Below, piece by piece: positions 25,407-34,124 of a stretch of 64,000 bases of DNA (position 1 is its first letter; the number at the start of each line of letters is the position of its first letter). Where the stretch lies: assembly GCF_002260525.1 (NCBI RefSeq), contig NZ_MRYI01000001.1, forward strand, positions 1 through 64,000, written 5' to 3'. This stretch comes from Hahella sp. CCB-MM4. GTDB taxonomy: Bacteria > Pseudomonadota > Gammaproteobacteria > Pseudomonadales > Oleiphilaceae. The notes beneath the pieces were generated by a model, which was not told the origin of the DNA, did not search any database, and saw nothing but the letters and a program-made list of their open reading frames with translations. A program made the translations under genes and the position numbers.

Positions 25407-26861
25407 CTACAGTTTTCTGGAACCACACCAATCGCGATATAAAACAACAAAGCATATAAGCCCAAAGGTCATTGCTAATAAGATATCCTGATACGCGGGG
25501 ACGTCATATATATACTTATAACCCACTATAGGTATTGCAAATAAAAAAGGAAGCTTTGACACTTCTATTACTTGATTCAGCCATGACACAGGTGAGCTAT
25601 CCAATACTTTTTGATATCCGCCTACAACGAGCACGGGGATCATAACCAAATAAAATACCAGCATCGAAACGCAAACACCTATAATCCCGTAGTAGAACGC
25701 AGAAACAATCAACAATGGAAATGATAAAACAACTCCAAACACGTCAGCTTTCAGCACCAAAGAAGAACCTGAACGCGAAATCAAAAGAGTCCGGAACAGT
25801 CTAATCGCGGCATTCAAAAAGAAGTATAAAATTACCGCATAAGCACAATATAGGTATTCTTTTGGAAATTCGTTACCTAGAAGAAATACGAGAATTTCAT
25901 CCATCACAATAGCCGCACCAATATATATTGGCATCATAAACCCTAAGTTGAAGCGACTGAGCTTGAGATATTTCAATCGACTCTCTTCGTGTTTACCTTT
26001 ACTGAACTGTGGAGATAAAGCCTGAGAAATACTTTGAGTTAATATGGAAAGTTTACCTATAAGCGAGAATATGATGACATAAAACCCCGCATCACTTATC
26101 GCAAGCAACTTTCCCACTACAAGTTTATCTGCCTGTTTGTGAACAAAAAGCAGTCCAGAAAGCAAAAACATATTCCTCATGTGACCTTTTACTTCATGAT
26201 GGAATACAGATTTATACTTCGGCAATAAGAAGCCCCAACCTACCCGCTTTACACAACAACCAAGAAACAACGTCATCTTTAGTAGATACAGAGATACAAT
26301 TACAACTGCAATATTCGAAAAGCTCACGCCTGAGACCAGCAACGCTGCGGAGAGAGCATACAACAGTACTCCCACTAGCAGGTCGACCAAACTAACCACT
26401 ACGAATCTTTCAAAACCAGCGAGAACACTACTAAGATACGAAATGATCAGAATAATTGGCGCTGCATACAAGAAGACATGCCACCCACCAAGGGCGGAGT
26501 TAAATTCAGTACCACTAAAAAAGAACATGCTGATATCATGGGAGAACAATGTCACTGAAATCATTAGCAGGATAAAAATCAAACCGTAAATTGCGGTAAA
26601 GTACTGGCAGACATTTACCAGCTTCTCCCTGATATCCCGGTTTTCAGCTATGTACTTTATGACAGTTTTAGCCAATCCCAAGTCAAACAGAGCCCTCAAG
26701 CTATTGAGAAGAGCAATGGAATATACAATCAGCCCTCCCTCTTCTGCCCCAACATAGCCTACCATCAACTTATAGCTTAGGGCGGTAATAAGCCCCAGCA
26801 ATAGCTGACCAATGAAAATTACGATTATATTCTTACGAGTTTTGTCTGCTTCCCGACTCAC
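25407..26861 (-). CDS. Wzx-like polysaccharide flippase
   Basis: This 484-residue protein has about 12-14 membrane helices and the polysaccharide-synthesis (MATE/MOP flippase) layout: an N-terminal VIFIGQLLLGLITALSYKLMVGYVG, with SLIGKLSILTQSISQALSPQFSKGKHE in the middle. It likely flips undecaprenyl-linked glycan units across the inner membrane. It overlaps the upstream gene by one base. The sequence is markedly A+T-rich, as is common for O-antigen/capsule loci. Confidence 0.88.
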   Translation of the reverse strand: MSREADKTRKNIIVIFIGQLLLGLITALSYKLMVGYVGAEEGGLIVYSIALLNSLRALFDLGLAKTVIKYIAENRDIREKLVNVCQYFTAIYGLIFILLMISVTLFSHDISMFFFSGTEFNSALGGWHVFLYAAPIILIISYLSSVLAGFERFVVVSLVDLLVGVLLYALSAALLVSGVSFSNIAVVIVSLYLLKMTLFLGCCVKRVGWGFLLPKYKSVFHHEVKGHMRNMFLLSGLLFVHKQADKLVVGKLLAISDAGFYVIIFSLIGKLSILTQSISQALSPQFSKGKHEESRLKYLKLSRFNLGFMMPIYIGAAIVMDEILVFLLGNEFPKEYLYCAYAVILYFFLNAAIRLFRTLLISRSGSSLVLKADVFGVVLSFPLLIVSAFYYGIIGVCVSMLVFYLVMIPVLVVGGYQKVLDSSPVSWLNQVIEVSKLPFLFAIPIVGYKYIYDVPAYQDILLAMTFGLICFVVLYRDWCGSRKL

Positions 26862-27592
26862 TACTGCTTTGCGCCTTTAATGGTTCTATATATTCGATCG
26901 GCTACAATTTCGTGGCCAGCTCTAGAATAGTGTATTCCATCAGGCAAGTGCGTATCGGGGTCAAGATCTGTTGTATCAATGATGGAAACTCTACTATTAC
27001 TCTCTTTCAATGACATGATAATGTCGTTGAACACTCTTATATTCTCTTTTGTTCCAGGTAGCTCGTTTTCAATTCGTTGGGTGCATTGATTGATAGTGAG
27101 GATCAAAATCTTTGCATTGGTATTTTTTATCAGCTCTGAAATTATCTTGGTATAAATCTTTTTAAAACGACTTGCCGTCGTCCAACTTTTGTTTCCCCTC
27201 AGTCTGACAAAATGACGCCTTCTCGGTTTGATAATATATACATAGAGCCCCATGGCGACACGGCGTATAAAGCCAGTCCTTTTGCCATATAGCACATTGG
27301 AAAACCATAGAGGAATTTCCCTGGTTGATGCGTCAGTAATTCCCGCCACTATGATGTAATAGTCTGGAAATCTGTTTATAACTTTATCTCCATCATTAAA
27401 TATCTGCTCAAGAAGGGAACGCCCCATACAAATATTCTCTACGGATATAGAAGTACAGTCTTCATTTTTAACCAGACATTCTTCCAAAAGAGCTCCGAAG
27501 GTATGATTATCAGGTGCCGTTTCTGGTGGTCTTACTCTTAACCCCACCGAATTGCCCATTATACAAACCTTCAGCTTTTTCCTTTCTTCCAC
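26861..27592 (-). CDS. SGNH/GDSL-type hydrolase
   Basis: This 243-residue protein has SGNH-fold blocks: GNSVGLRV near residue 13 (nucleophile Ser in block I), AGITDAST (block III, where the usual GxND Asn is replaced by Thr) and LPDGIHYSRAGHEIVADRI (block V Asp-x-x-His). The fold includes esterases, acetyltransferases and lipases acting on glycans. Sitting between the Wzx and glycosyltransferase-like genes, it may add or remove an O-acetyl group on the glycan (inference). No signal peptide is seen, so it may act in the cytoplasm. Confidence 0.7.
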   Translation of the reverse strand: MEERKKLKVCIMGNSVGLRVRPPETAPDNHTFGALLEECLVKNEDCTSISVENICMGRSLLEQIFNDGDKVINRFPDYYIIVAGITDASTREIPLWFSNVLYGKRTGFIRRVAMGLYVYIIKPRRRHFVRLRGNKSWTTASRFKKIYTKIISELIKNTNAKILILTINQCTQRIENELPGTKENIRVFNDIIMSLKESNSRVSIIDTTDLDPDTHLPDGIHYSRAGHEIVADRIYRTIKGAKQ

Positions 27593-27610
27593 GCTGCGAC
27601 CTTGTTCACA

Positions 27611-29059
27611 CTACTTACTTAACACGTCAAAGTGGTTCTGGCTAAACAAGCCAGCCAAACTCTGAATATTTTTCTCTTGTTCTAATTGAGAGGAATTGAG
27701 AACAAAGTTGGCTTGGTGATTACACTCTATATAAGCAGCAGTAAAGGCAAGCAATTCGACGCCTGATGCAGAGGGCGTATCGGCCTCCTTAGACACTGAC
27801 CTTAATGCTTCGATCAAATCACTCCATTGTTTACATCTTTGAACTCCCGGCATTGTTGACCAAAACGCATTGCCGAGGCATATCACACTTTTCCCATACA
27901 CAAGAGCTTCCCACCCCATCCTTCCGGTAATGGTGATTATCGCAGCGGAGTTTTTTATCAGTTCACGGGGCGACTGATCCCTGGAAACCAAAACAACATT
28001 CGGCAAATGGCTTACCTCCTGGTAAAACTCCGGCTTCCTGTATCCATGATTTCCGCCATGTTCCTTCACAACCAGAATAATGCCCAACGGTAGGTGCCGT
28101 GAAATGAACTTAATCACTCCCAACTGGTCAGAGAACTCAGCCCCCCTAACCAAAGTTGATGACTCAGGTTCGTAATGAAGAGGAAAAATCACATAGGGAC
28201 TATCAATGTTCTCAAGGTCAACAAACCAATGATTGCCATAGATTTTTGTCTTTACTATGTTTATCAGCTTGGTGGCGTGCCAAAAAACCGGGTTTAACAA
28301 CGGCCTCCTCTTGAGAATCAGCTTTTCCTTATTCTCGGAGGCTTGGGTAATTCGTCTAATAAACTCCGCAACCTTATGTTTTGGAAACAGTCGATAGTTC
28401 TGCCCAGTCTTTTCCATATATACAGGCTTTTCTATCCTCTGTTTTAGGTTGTCCAGATATTGTCTGGCTTCATTAAAACACTCCGAATCGGGGTTCTCTG
28501 CCAAGTATGCCTCGTATTTACTTCTATGATTTATTGGCAAGTCAACATAGGGATCACAGACAATGATTCCATTTCCTACTTTGGATTGCCTAACCGACAG
28601 ATACTTTACGCCTTTAACTTTACAGATTTCATAGAGAATTGCGTCCGCGAGACCCAATATCAGCTCGCCATATACGATATCGGGCTTGACTGAGTCCAAG
28701 AACATTTCCATCACGTGAAAGCAGGCAGCTGTGTAGGCACAAATTTCCTTATATTTCATATGTCCATAGTTGAAATAGGAAGGAAAAAATACCAGCTCTC
28801 TCTCGCTTAAAATGGCCTTATTAAAATTAAATGATGGGTATTTCTGAAGAAATTGCTCCAGCGAAGCAACATTGCTCACATCTGTCCTTAGCACACTCTC
28901 TATATGCTCTTCGTATGCAAAATCCACATCAGAGATTTCGCTGGAAGTTTCGTAGACAATATTTACATCAGTGCTTGGATACTCTTTGGCAATTGTTTCT
29001 CTCAACTTGCCATATAGCCGCAAGTGATTGAGATTTCTTGGGAAAAAGGCAATTCTCAT
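27611..29059 (-). CDS. Putative glycosyltransferase, capsule KpsS/KpsC-like
   Basis: This 482-residue soluble protein ends in a GT-B-like region with VILVVKEHGGN-type text, then SPRELIKNSAAIITITGRMG then WEALVYGKSVICLG, similar to the C-terminal motif of capsule polysaccharide (Kdo transferase) enzymes. The N-terminal half (MRIAFFPRNLNHLRLYGKL) is unmatched. With the nonulosonic-acid genes nearby, it may transfer that acidic sugar (inference). It abuts the Wzy-like gene, sharing one base, and precedes the SGNH gene. Confidence 0.6.
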   Translation of the reverse strand: MRIAFFPRNLNHLRLYGKLRETIAKEYPSTDVNIVYETSSEISDVDFAYEEHIESVLRTDVSNVASLEQFLQKYPSFNFNKAILSERELVFFPSYFNYGHMKYKEICAYTAACFHVMEMFLDSVKPDIVYGELILGLADAILYEICKVKGVKYLSVRQSKVGNGIIVCDPYVDLPINHRSKYEAYLAENPDSECFNEARQYLDNLKQRIEKPVYMEKTGQNYRLFPKHKVAEFIRRITQASENKEKLILKRRPLLNPVFWHATKLINIVKTKIYGNHWFVDLENIDSPYVIFPLHYEPESSTLVRGAEFSDQLGVIKFISRHLPLGIILVVKEHGGNHGYRKPEFYQEVSHLPNVVLVSRDQSPRELIKNSAAIITITGRMGWEALVYGKSVICLGNAFWSTMPGVQRCKQWSDLIEALRSVSKEADTPSASGVELLAFTAAYIECNHQANFVLNSSQLEQEKNIQSLAGLFSQNHFDVLSK

Positions 29060-30315
29060 TAATTACTCTCATAAATTTCAGTCCACTCTTTTTTTACATG
29101 GCCTAAATCTGAATGACTTAATGAAATCAACAACCATGTTAGCGGAAATGCAAAAGAAAACGAAAACGATATAAAAAGAACAGCATAAGCAGCAAGTAGC
29201 AGCTTAGCACGACACAGCTTCACACTACTGAATATCCCCATGAGCAAAATAATAAATAGAAGCCCCATTTCAGCAGCATGGCGACCAAAAGCCGATGACC
29301 CGCCATGGGCATCCATTAATCGGCTAAATGCTTCGTTATTCCCGATCCCAGACAAATAATTGGAAATAATGCTGGGTGCGACTTGATCAAAAGTACCAAC
29401 CCCCGTTCCAATCACATGCCCATCAATAATGGTTAAGGGCCCGATTAAAAAGGCCAGAACCCGCATGAGAGAAGACACATCCGTTGACAAAAATAACACA
29501 GGGTTTTTCATCAGGCTCAACAAGACTTCACTTCCGCGGCTTCCAGTGTAAATCCCCGAATTACCCGTTAGTACAACAAACAGAGCAAGGCCAACAACAA
29601 TAGCCAGCACTATCGTACTTCTATTTAATGAGAATCTTGATACCACCCACAAACTGACAAGCAAATATCCAGTCCCCGACGAACTCAATACGGTCATAAT
29701 AATTCCAGCCGCAATAATAAGAGCATATTGAGTCCAACCAATAAGTCTCCGGCCATAGTAATAGCTCGCTATGGCTAGGTAACCTCCTGCAATGGCACCT
29801 AAAAATCCGGCTTCCGGATTTATTCCTCCAACCCCTCTCCCTCCAGAGGACTGAGCTGCCCGAAAATCACCAATAAAATGCTCTCCCACCGAGGCGACCC
29901 ATATATCAGGCACCAGATATTGAAGAAGAGCAGAGAAAAAATTCACATAAAATCCAAAGAACACCCAATTTGGACTTATTTCATCTCGGTAACGAGAAAA
30001 CAGATAAAACAAAACAAAAGCGAATAAAAATACAAGATGATTGGAAGGACTAAAATTAAAGTCCCTATTTACATTGATATAGCCAATTTGAATTATGGAG
30101 AGAAGCAAAAAATATATCTGGAACCGGTTTAGTTTAACGTTATGATTTATCATCTCATAGAAAAATACGAGACAGGCAAAAATAAAAATAAGCGGCTGAA
30201 TATCTGTAGACAAAGGGAGGGGAGATATAAACGACATGCCACACCATGCAGCAAGTATATTTATCCTATAGTTAAATTTCACCTCCTTAAATTGTTCGTT
30301 TATACATCGCGCCAT
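29059..30315 (-). CDS. O-antigen polymerase/ligase-like membrane protein (Wzy-type)
   Basis: This 418-residue protein is a string of about 11-12 hydrophobic helices with a large periplasmic loop between residues ~140 and ~180 (FRAAQSSGGRGVGGINPEAG) and another near residue 300 (GTGVGTFDQVAPSI), as in Wzy polymerases and WaaL ligases. These families have almost no sequence motifs, so topology and the neighbouring wzx-like gene support the call. The gene is A+T-rich. Confidence 0.75.
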   Translation of the reverse strand: MARCINEQFKEVKFNYRINILAAWCGMSFISPLPLSTDIQPLIFIFACLVFFYEMINHNVKLNRFQIYFLLLSIIQIGYINVNRDFNFSPSNHLVFLFAFVLFYLFSRYRDEISPNWVFFGFYVNFFSALLQYLVPDIWVASVGEHFIGDFRAAQSSGGRGVGGINPEAGFLGAIAGGYLAIASYYYGRRLIGWTQYALIIAAGIIMTVLSSSGTGYLLVSLWVVSRFSLNRSTIVLAIVVGLALFVVLTGNSGIYTGSRGSEVLLSLMKNPVLFLSTDVSSLMRVLAFLIGPLTIIDGHVIGTGVGTFDQVAPSIISNYLSGIGNNEAFSRLMDAHGGSSAFGRHAAEMGLLFIILLMGIFSSVKLCRAKLLLAAYAVLFISFSFSFAFPLTWLLISLSHSDLGHVKKEWTEIYESN

Positions 30316-30596
30316 TTTATATAATAACCTTCACAACAAATACAACCAACTTGTAGAGAGACTCCAACCATAACTTACAATCAGAATAAAGGTCCGCTTA
30401 ATCCTATATGCTTGGAGCATCAGAACTTTGATTATAGGCAAGCCTCATGGAGACGATCTAATGACAGAATCTCAACAATTGGCTTGAAATTCAGTCCCCC
30501 CTTTAGACCCCAAGGGAGTTTTTCTGTCTACGGAAACTATCAGCCCTAGTCAGCTCTTTACCAAAAGGGAGGCTTCAGCCTCCCACTCACTAGCAG
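30316..30596. other. Intergenic region with the NulO-operon terminator
   Basis: This 281-bp A+T-rich gap separates the DapA-family gene from the Wzy-like gene, both on the minus strand. It contains the hairpin at 30562-30584 near its dapA-side end. The remainder presumably has the promoter for the downstream wzy-to-fcl genes, but no clear -35/-10 pair was identified. Confidence 0.5.
30562..30584 (-). terminator. Rho-independent terminator of the nonulosonic-acid operon
   Basis: On the minus strand GGGAGGC, a four-base TGAA loop and GCCTCCC form a perfect seven-bp stem followed by TTTT. It begins 13 bases past the stop of the DapA-family gene, the last gene of the NeuB operon, and separates it from the wzy-to-fcl genes downstream. 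Confidence 0.75.
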
Positions 30597-31508
30597 CTAC
30601 TTGCTCTCCGAGGATAAATACTTTTCAAAATAAACATCCAGGGCTAGTTTCTCGTCCGATGTTAGCTGCCTATAATAGGGCGTTACCCATTCTTGGCACA
30701 ACCCTAGCCTCGATCCGAGGTACTTGAGTTCGGCAACACGTAGAAAGTTGTCACGGGCAGCAGGAGAGGGGTAATTCAATAACGTAGAATTGAGATAGCG
30801 CTGTGCGTCACGCGCTTCCTCTTCGCTACCTTGCTTATATAAATCATACACATTTTGTATCTGATCCAGAAAAACCGAGGCCTCAACCGAAGTGGCTCCT
30901 TTGACACCAAGCGCGAGACAGGCATAAAATGTTTTCACTACCGCTGTGATTACTTGGAACTCATCATCCGCAAGATCAATAGCACCTTGTACATCGACCA
31001 TATTACTGGAAGAGTACTTAACGCCAACTATGTTAGGAATATTTTTCAACCGAGCCACAAATTCAGGCCCCATTCTCACAGCCCAATTGCCACTGGTATA
31101 TGCCCATAGCGTCTTACCTCGCTCTTGGAGGTAATTAGCCAGCAATTCATACCACATATAAATATTATCTAGAGAAACCTTTTGGTGATAAGGCATTGCA
31201 TGGTATGAATCAAATTCAAGATGCTTGGTGCGATCGATAAATTCCAAAGATTCAGCTGGAGAGAAAAAGCTGCAACCCAGGATCACAGGCACTCGACCAT
31301 CGACAGCATTACAGACAACTTCTGCCACTTTAAGTCTTTGCGACATCGACAGACACATATCTTCAGCCCCTGTCCCCAAAACCCAAAGTCCACCAACTTT
31401 CTTGTCTACATACTGATTGACTATATTTCTTAAAGAACTTTCATCAACAGTCTGATCTTTATCGAGCGGTGTAATTAATACAGGGATGACACCCTCTAAA
31501 ATTCGCAT
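30597..31508 (-). CDS. DapA/NanA-family aldolase in a nonulosonic-acid operon
   Basis: This 303-residue TIM-barrel class I aldolase-type protein has GLWVLGTGAEDMCLSMSQRL in the usual GTTGE position and the Schiff-base lysine in NIVGVKYSSSN (about residue 161). The active-site Tyr is kept in WAYTSGNW, but the YN.P motif is altered. NanA cleaves sialic acid and DapA condenses pyruvate. Placed at the end of a synthase-phosphatase-CMP synthetase operon, it may act on a related keto-sugar acid. Its start overlaps the CMP-synthetase gene by 13 bases. Substrate unknown. Confidence 0.8.
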   Translation of the reverse strand: MRILEGVIPVLITPLDKDQTVDESSLRNIVNQYVDKKVGGLWVLGTGAEDMCLSMSQRLKVAEVVCNAVDGRVPVILGCSFFSPAESLEFIDRTKHLEFDSYHAMPYHQKVSLDNIYMWYELLANYLQERGKTLWAYTSGNWAVRMGPEFVARLKNIPNIVGVKYSSSNMVDVQGAIDLADDEFQVITAVVKTFYACLALGVKGATSVEASVFLDQIQNVYDLYKQGSEEEARDAQRYLNSTLLNYPSPAARDNFLRVAELKYLGSRLGLCQEWVTPYYRQLTSDEKLALDVYFEKYLSSESK

Positions 31509-32191
31509 AAATTTAACTCCTTACAATATCTGATATCTGCTTCTGCCCGGTATAGATCCAGTTTGGTGTCCACATCGATCGAAAATTCCTCATCCATGAC
31601 GTAGCCTACTTCCTTTTCTGAAGTAAATCTTTGTTTATCCCTTAGATAATCAGATCTCACGATATATATACTGGCATTATATCTATAGTATCCAACATTG
31701 GGATCGTCAGGAGTATAATCGACAAGCCTGTTTTCATTCAGCAGTTGTTTGATAACTACATCCCTCTTTTTATGAGGTCCGGTTACACTTGCCAGAGTAT
31801 CGGCCCCTGTAGATTCAAACAACTTTACAGCTTCATCTATATGCCACGACTGACGGAGGGGAGCCGTCGGCTGCAGCAAAATTACAGCATCAAAGTCCTG
31901 ACCCTGAGCATCGGCAAACCAGTCCAGCGCATGCAGAAGTGTTTGTGAATTTCTGACATTATCTGTTGACAGCTCAGGCGGCCTGATAAATGGCACATTT
32001 GCCCCACATTCTCTGGCAACACTGGCAATCTCTTCATCATCAGTGGATACAACATGGTTAGTGACAAGAGAGGATTTTCTAACCGCTTGTATTGAATAAT
32101 CTATTAGAGGGCGTCCAGCTAGATCCATAATGTTTTTTCTGGGCAGACGCTTAGAGCCCCCCCTAGCAGGAATTACTGCCAATATACGCAT
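31496..32191 (-). CDS. CMP-nonulosonic-acid cytidylyltransferase (NeuA/PseF-like)
   Basis: This 231-residue enzyme activates a sialic-acid-like sugar with CTP. It starts MRILAVIPARGGSKRLPRKN, the CMP-sugar synthetase nucleotide-binding motif. IVRSDYLRDK and DEEFSIDVDTKLDLYRAE fit the family C-terminal Mg-binding aspartates, and ILLQPTAPLRQSWHIDEA is also typical. Which nonulosonic acid it activates cannot be read from motifs alone. The gene overlaps the DapA-family gene and lies 15 bases after the HAD-cupin gene. Confidence 0.92.
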   Translation of the reverse strand: MRILAVIPARGGSKRLPRKNIMDLAGRPLIDYSIQAVRKSSLVTNHVVSTDDEEIASVARECGANVPFIRPPELSTDNVRNSQTLLHALDWFADAQGQDFDAVILLQPTAPLRQSWHIDEAVKLFESTGADTLASVTGPHKKRDVVIKQLLNENRLVDYTPDDPNVGYYRYNASIYIVRSDYLRDKQRFTSEKEVGYVMDEEFSIDVDTKLDLYRAEADIRYCKELNLCEF

Positions 32192-32206
32192 ATATCTTTC
32201 TCAATC

Positions 32207-33124
32207 TTACAGAAGAACTTCCTCGCCAGGTATTGTCGTACGAAGACCGACCTCACCATCAGGCTGTTGGTATTCAGCTTCGACCCTGACACGGTCATTA
32301 GTCCAAGGTGTCGAACATTCGATAATTAAGGTATCTTCGATAGCCTCTTCCTGATGAACCAGGTACGGAGGAAAGTAGTAATGATCTCCACCAGTCATAA
32401 TGATTTCTTTAATGTTTTTTCCATCACCGATGCGAACCAGCATCTTGCCGGAAACCACATAGCCCATTTCATGTCTCTTCCGGTGATACTGCAATCCACC
32501 TTTACACCCAGCTTTAACGAAAAGCTTCTTCATCATGACTTTCTTTGAAGCCAGAGCCAAAGTGGTCTCTTCTCCCCACACTCTTGCCCCCATATCAATT
32601 TTATCGGGAATAACTACTGAGAGTACATCCAGATCATGGGAATCACTTTCATGGCTGTCCAAAATGAGCTCACATATTTCGCGGACCGCACCATGCCCTC
32701 CACGAGCTTCAGTAATATGCACGCACACATCCTTGACGCTGGAAGTTGCATCCCACACACAGATTGGAATTCCAGCGACGCCTAAAGCATCAAGATCATT
32801 GTCATCATTGCCAACAAACGCGATATCTTCCAGTTCAACGCCTATTTCACTTGCCCATTTCCGTAGCTCTACGTCTTTCCTTTCTACATTCTGAACGACA
32901 TCTATCCCGAGCTTATTGGCTCTTTGTGTAACCACAGGATTGGCTTCAGTGGAAATGATGACATGCGGAATTCCCAACCTTTTCAGCTTAGAAAGACCGA
33001 TACCATCAGACCTTACGCACCTGACTGTTTCTTCTCCATGCTGACTGACGTAAACACTGTTATCTGTAAAAACCCCATCAAAATCAAAAGCTACCGCTTT
33101 AATATTCTTAAATTTCTGAAACAT
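32207..33124 (-). CDS. HAD phosphatase (KdsC-like) fused to a cupin domain
   Basis: Residues 1-165 form a KdsC-type HAD phosphatase: AVAFDFDGVFTDN with nucleophile Asp, VIISTEANPVVTQRANKLG, and IAFVGNDDNDLDALGVAGIP. Residues ~175-300 form a cupin: HRKRHEMGYVVSGKMLVRIG and GDHYYFPPYLVHQEEA, with His/Glu metal ligands. KdsC-type phosphatases remove a phosphate from KDN-9-P, Neu5Ac-9-P or Kdo-8-P. Here the likely substrate is a phosphorylated nonulosonic acid made by the upstream synthase; the cupin could epimerise, isomerise or bind a sugar (inference). The start overlaps the synthase stop by 17 bases. Confidence 0.85.
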   Translation of the reverse strand: MFQKFKNIKAVAFDFDGVFTDNSVYVSQHGEETVRCVRSDGIGLSKLKRLGIPHVIISTEANPVVTQRANKLGIDVVQNVERKDVELRKWASEIGVELEDIAFVGNDDNDLDALGVAGIPICVWDATSSVKDVCVHITEARGGHGAVREICELILDSHESDSHDLDVLSVVIPDKIDMGARVWGEETTLALASKKVMMKKLFVKAGCKGGLQYHRKRHEMGYVVSGKMLVRIGDGKNIKEIIMTGGDHYYFPPYLVHQEEAIEDTLIIECSTPWTNDRVRVEAEYQQPDGEVGLRTTIPGEEVLL

Positions 33125-34124
33125 CTATATACTCTCCCGACTTATAGTCACGTTTCGCCAATTTACCAATCAGTCTGACGCTGTCTCTTACAGGAACCCC
33201 CTCACCATTTATCCTGCAGGACAAGTTCTTCACGTCGAAATACTCCCCACTTTTAATATCTGTAGCTGCAACAATTTTCTTACCCAGCTTCTTAAAAACG
33301 GCCTCAGTACCCACCCCCTCAGGAAGTTCATGCCTCAACATCTGTTGAGTACGATTTATATCCCTGACAAAGTTCTCAAAACCGTGCAATGTCAACGCAA
33401 AGCTATGATCGGTTCCACGCCAGCTACGATCAAAAGTTACATGTTTTTCAAAAACCTCAGCACCCAATTGATATCCTACAGCGCCAGACAAAATTCCATT
33501 GAAGTGGTCAGACAATCCGACCTGAACGCTTGGATACTTCTCTTTCAGCAGGGTAATCCTGCCAAGAGTTAACTCTTCCGCACGGCATGGATAACGCGAT
33601 ACACAATGCAATAGAGAAAACTTTGCATTATTACCAATCAAATACTCCACCGTGGCATCAACGATGTCAGCATTAGCCCCACCAGCACTGATAACAAATG
33701 GAATATCAGACTCTATAACCTCTTGTAAAAACGGAACATTCCCCATATCAAAGGAAGCCATTTTAATTACTTGAGTTCCGATATCTTTTAGCTGATGCAA
33801 CGATACACGATCAAATGCCGTGCACATAAAATCCACATCAAATTTTGAACATTCTTCCTTTAACTCTGCCATTTCCTCTATTGACAACTCGAGGGCTTCC
33901 CTATGCTCTCCATAAGTCTCTCCAAAGGCATTTTCGGAGTTATATTCCTTCGACAAAGCTAATGGCTCAAATAAAGTCGCCATATCCCGCTTCTGGAACT
34001 TAATGGCATCCGCACCGGCGTCAGCAAATTGCCGAACATATTTTTTTGCCAGATTCAGGTCGCCCTGATGATTTTGTCCAACCTCTGCGATAATGTATGC
34101 GGCGTTTTTTCTACTTCTTAACAC
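33108..34124 (-). CDS. NeuB-family nonulosonic-acid synthase
   Basis: This 338-residue enzyme condenses PEP with a sugar to form a nonulosonic acid. The NeuB TIM barrel is clear (IIAEVGQNHQGDLNLAKKYV; ADAIKFQKRDMATL; SDHFNGILSGAVGYQLGA; EKHVTFDRSWRGTDHSFAL), followed by an SAF/antifreeze-like domain at residues ~275-335 (KIVAATDIKSGEYFDVKNLSCRINGEG). The start is GTG at 34122-34124 with AGGAG (34131-34135) six bases upstream. It heads the four-gene NulO operon. No NeuC, PseB or LegB gene lies nearby, so the sugar is undetermined. Confidence 0.92.
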   Translation of the reverse strand: MLRSRKNAAYIIAEVGQNHQGDLNLAKKYVRQFADAGADAIKFQKRDMATLFEPLALSKEYNSENAFGETYGEHREALELSIEEMAELKEECSKFDVDFMCTAFDRVSLHQLKDIGTQVIKMASFDMGNVPFLQEVIESDIPFVISAGGANADIVDATVEYLIGNNAKFSLLHCVSRYPCRAEELTLGRITLLKEKYPSVQVGLSDHFNGILSGAVGYQLGAEVFEKHVTFDRSWRGTDHSFALTLHGFENFVRDINRTQQMLRHELPEGVGTEAVFKKLGKKIVAATDIKSGEYFDVKNLSCRINGEGVPVRDSVRLIGKLAKRDYKSGEYIDVSEI

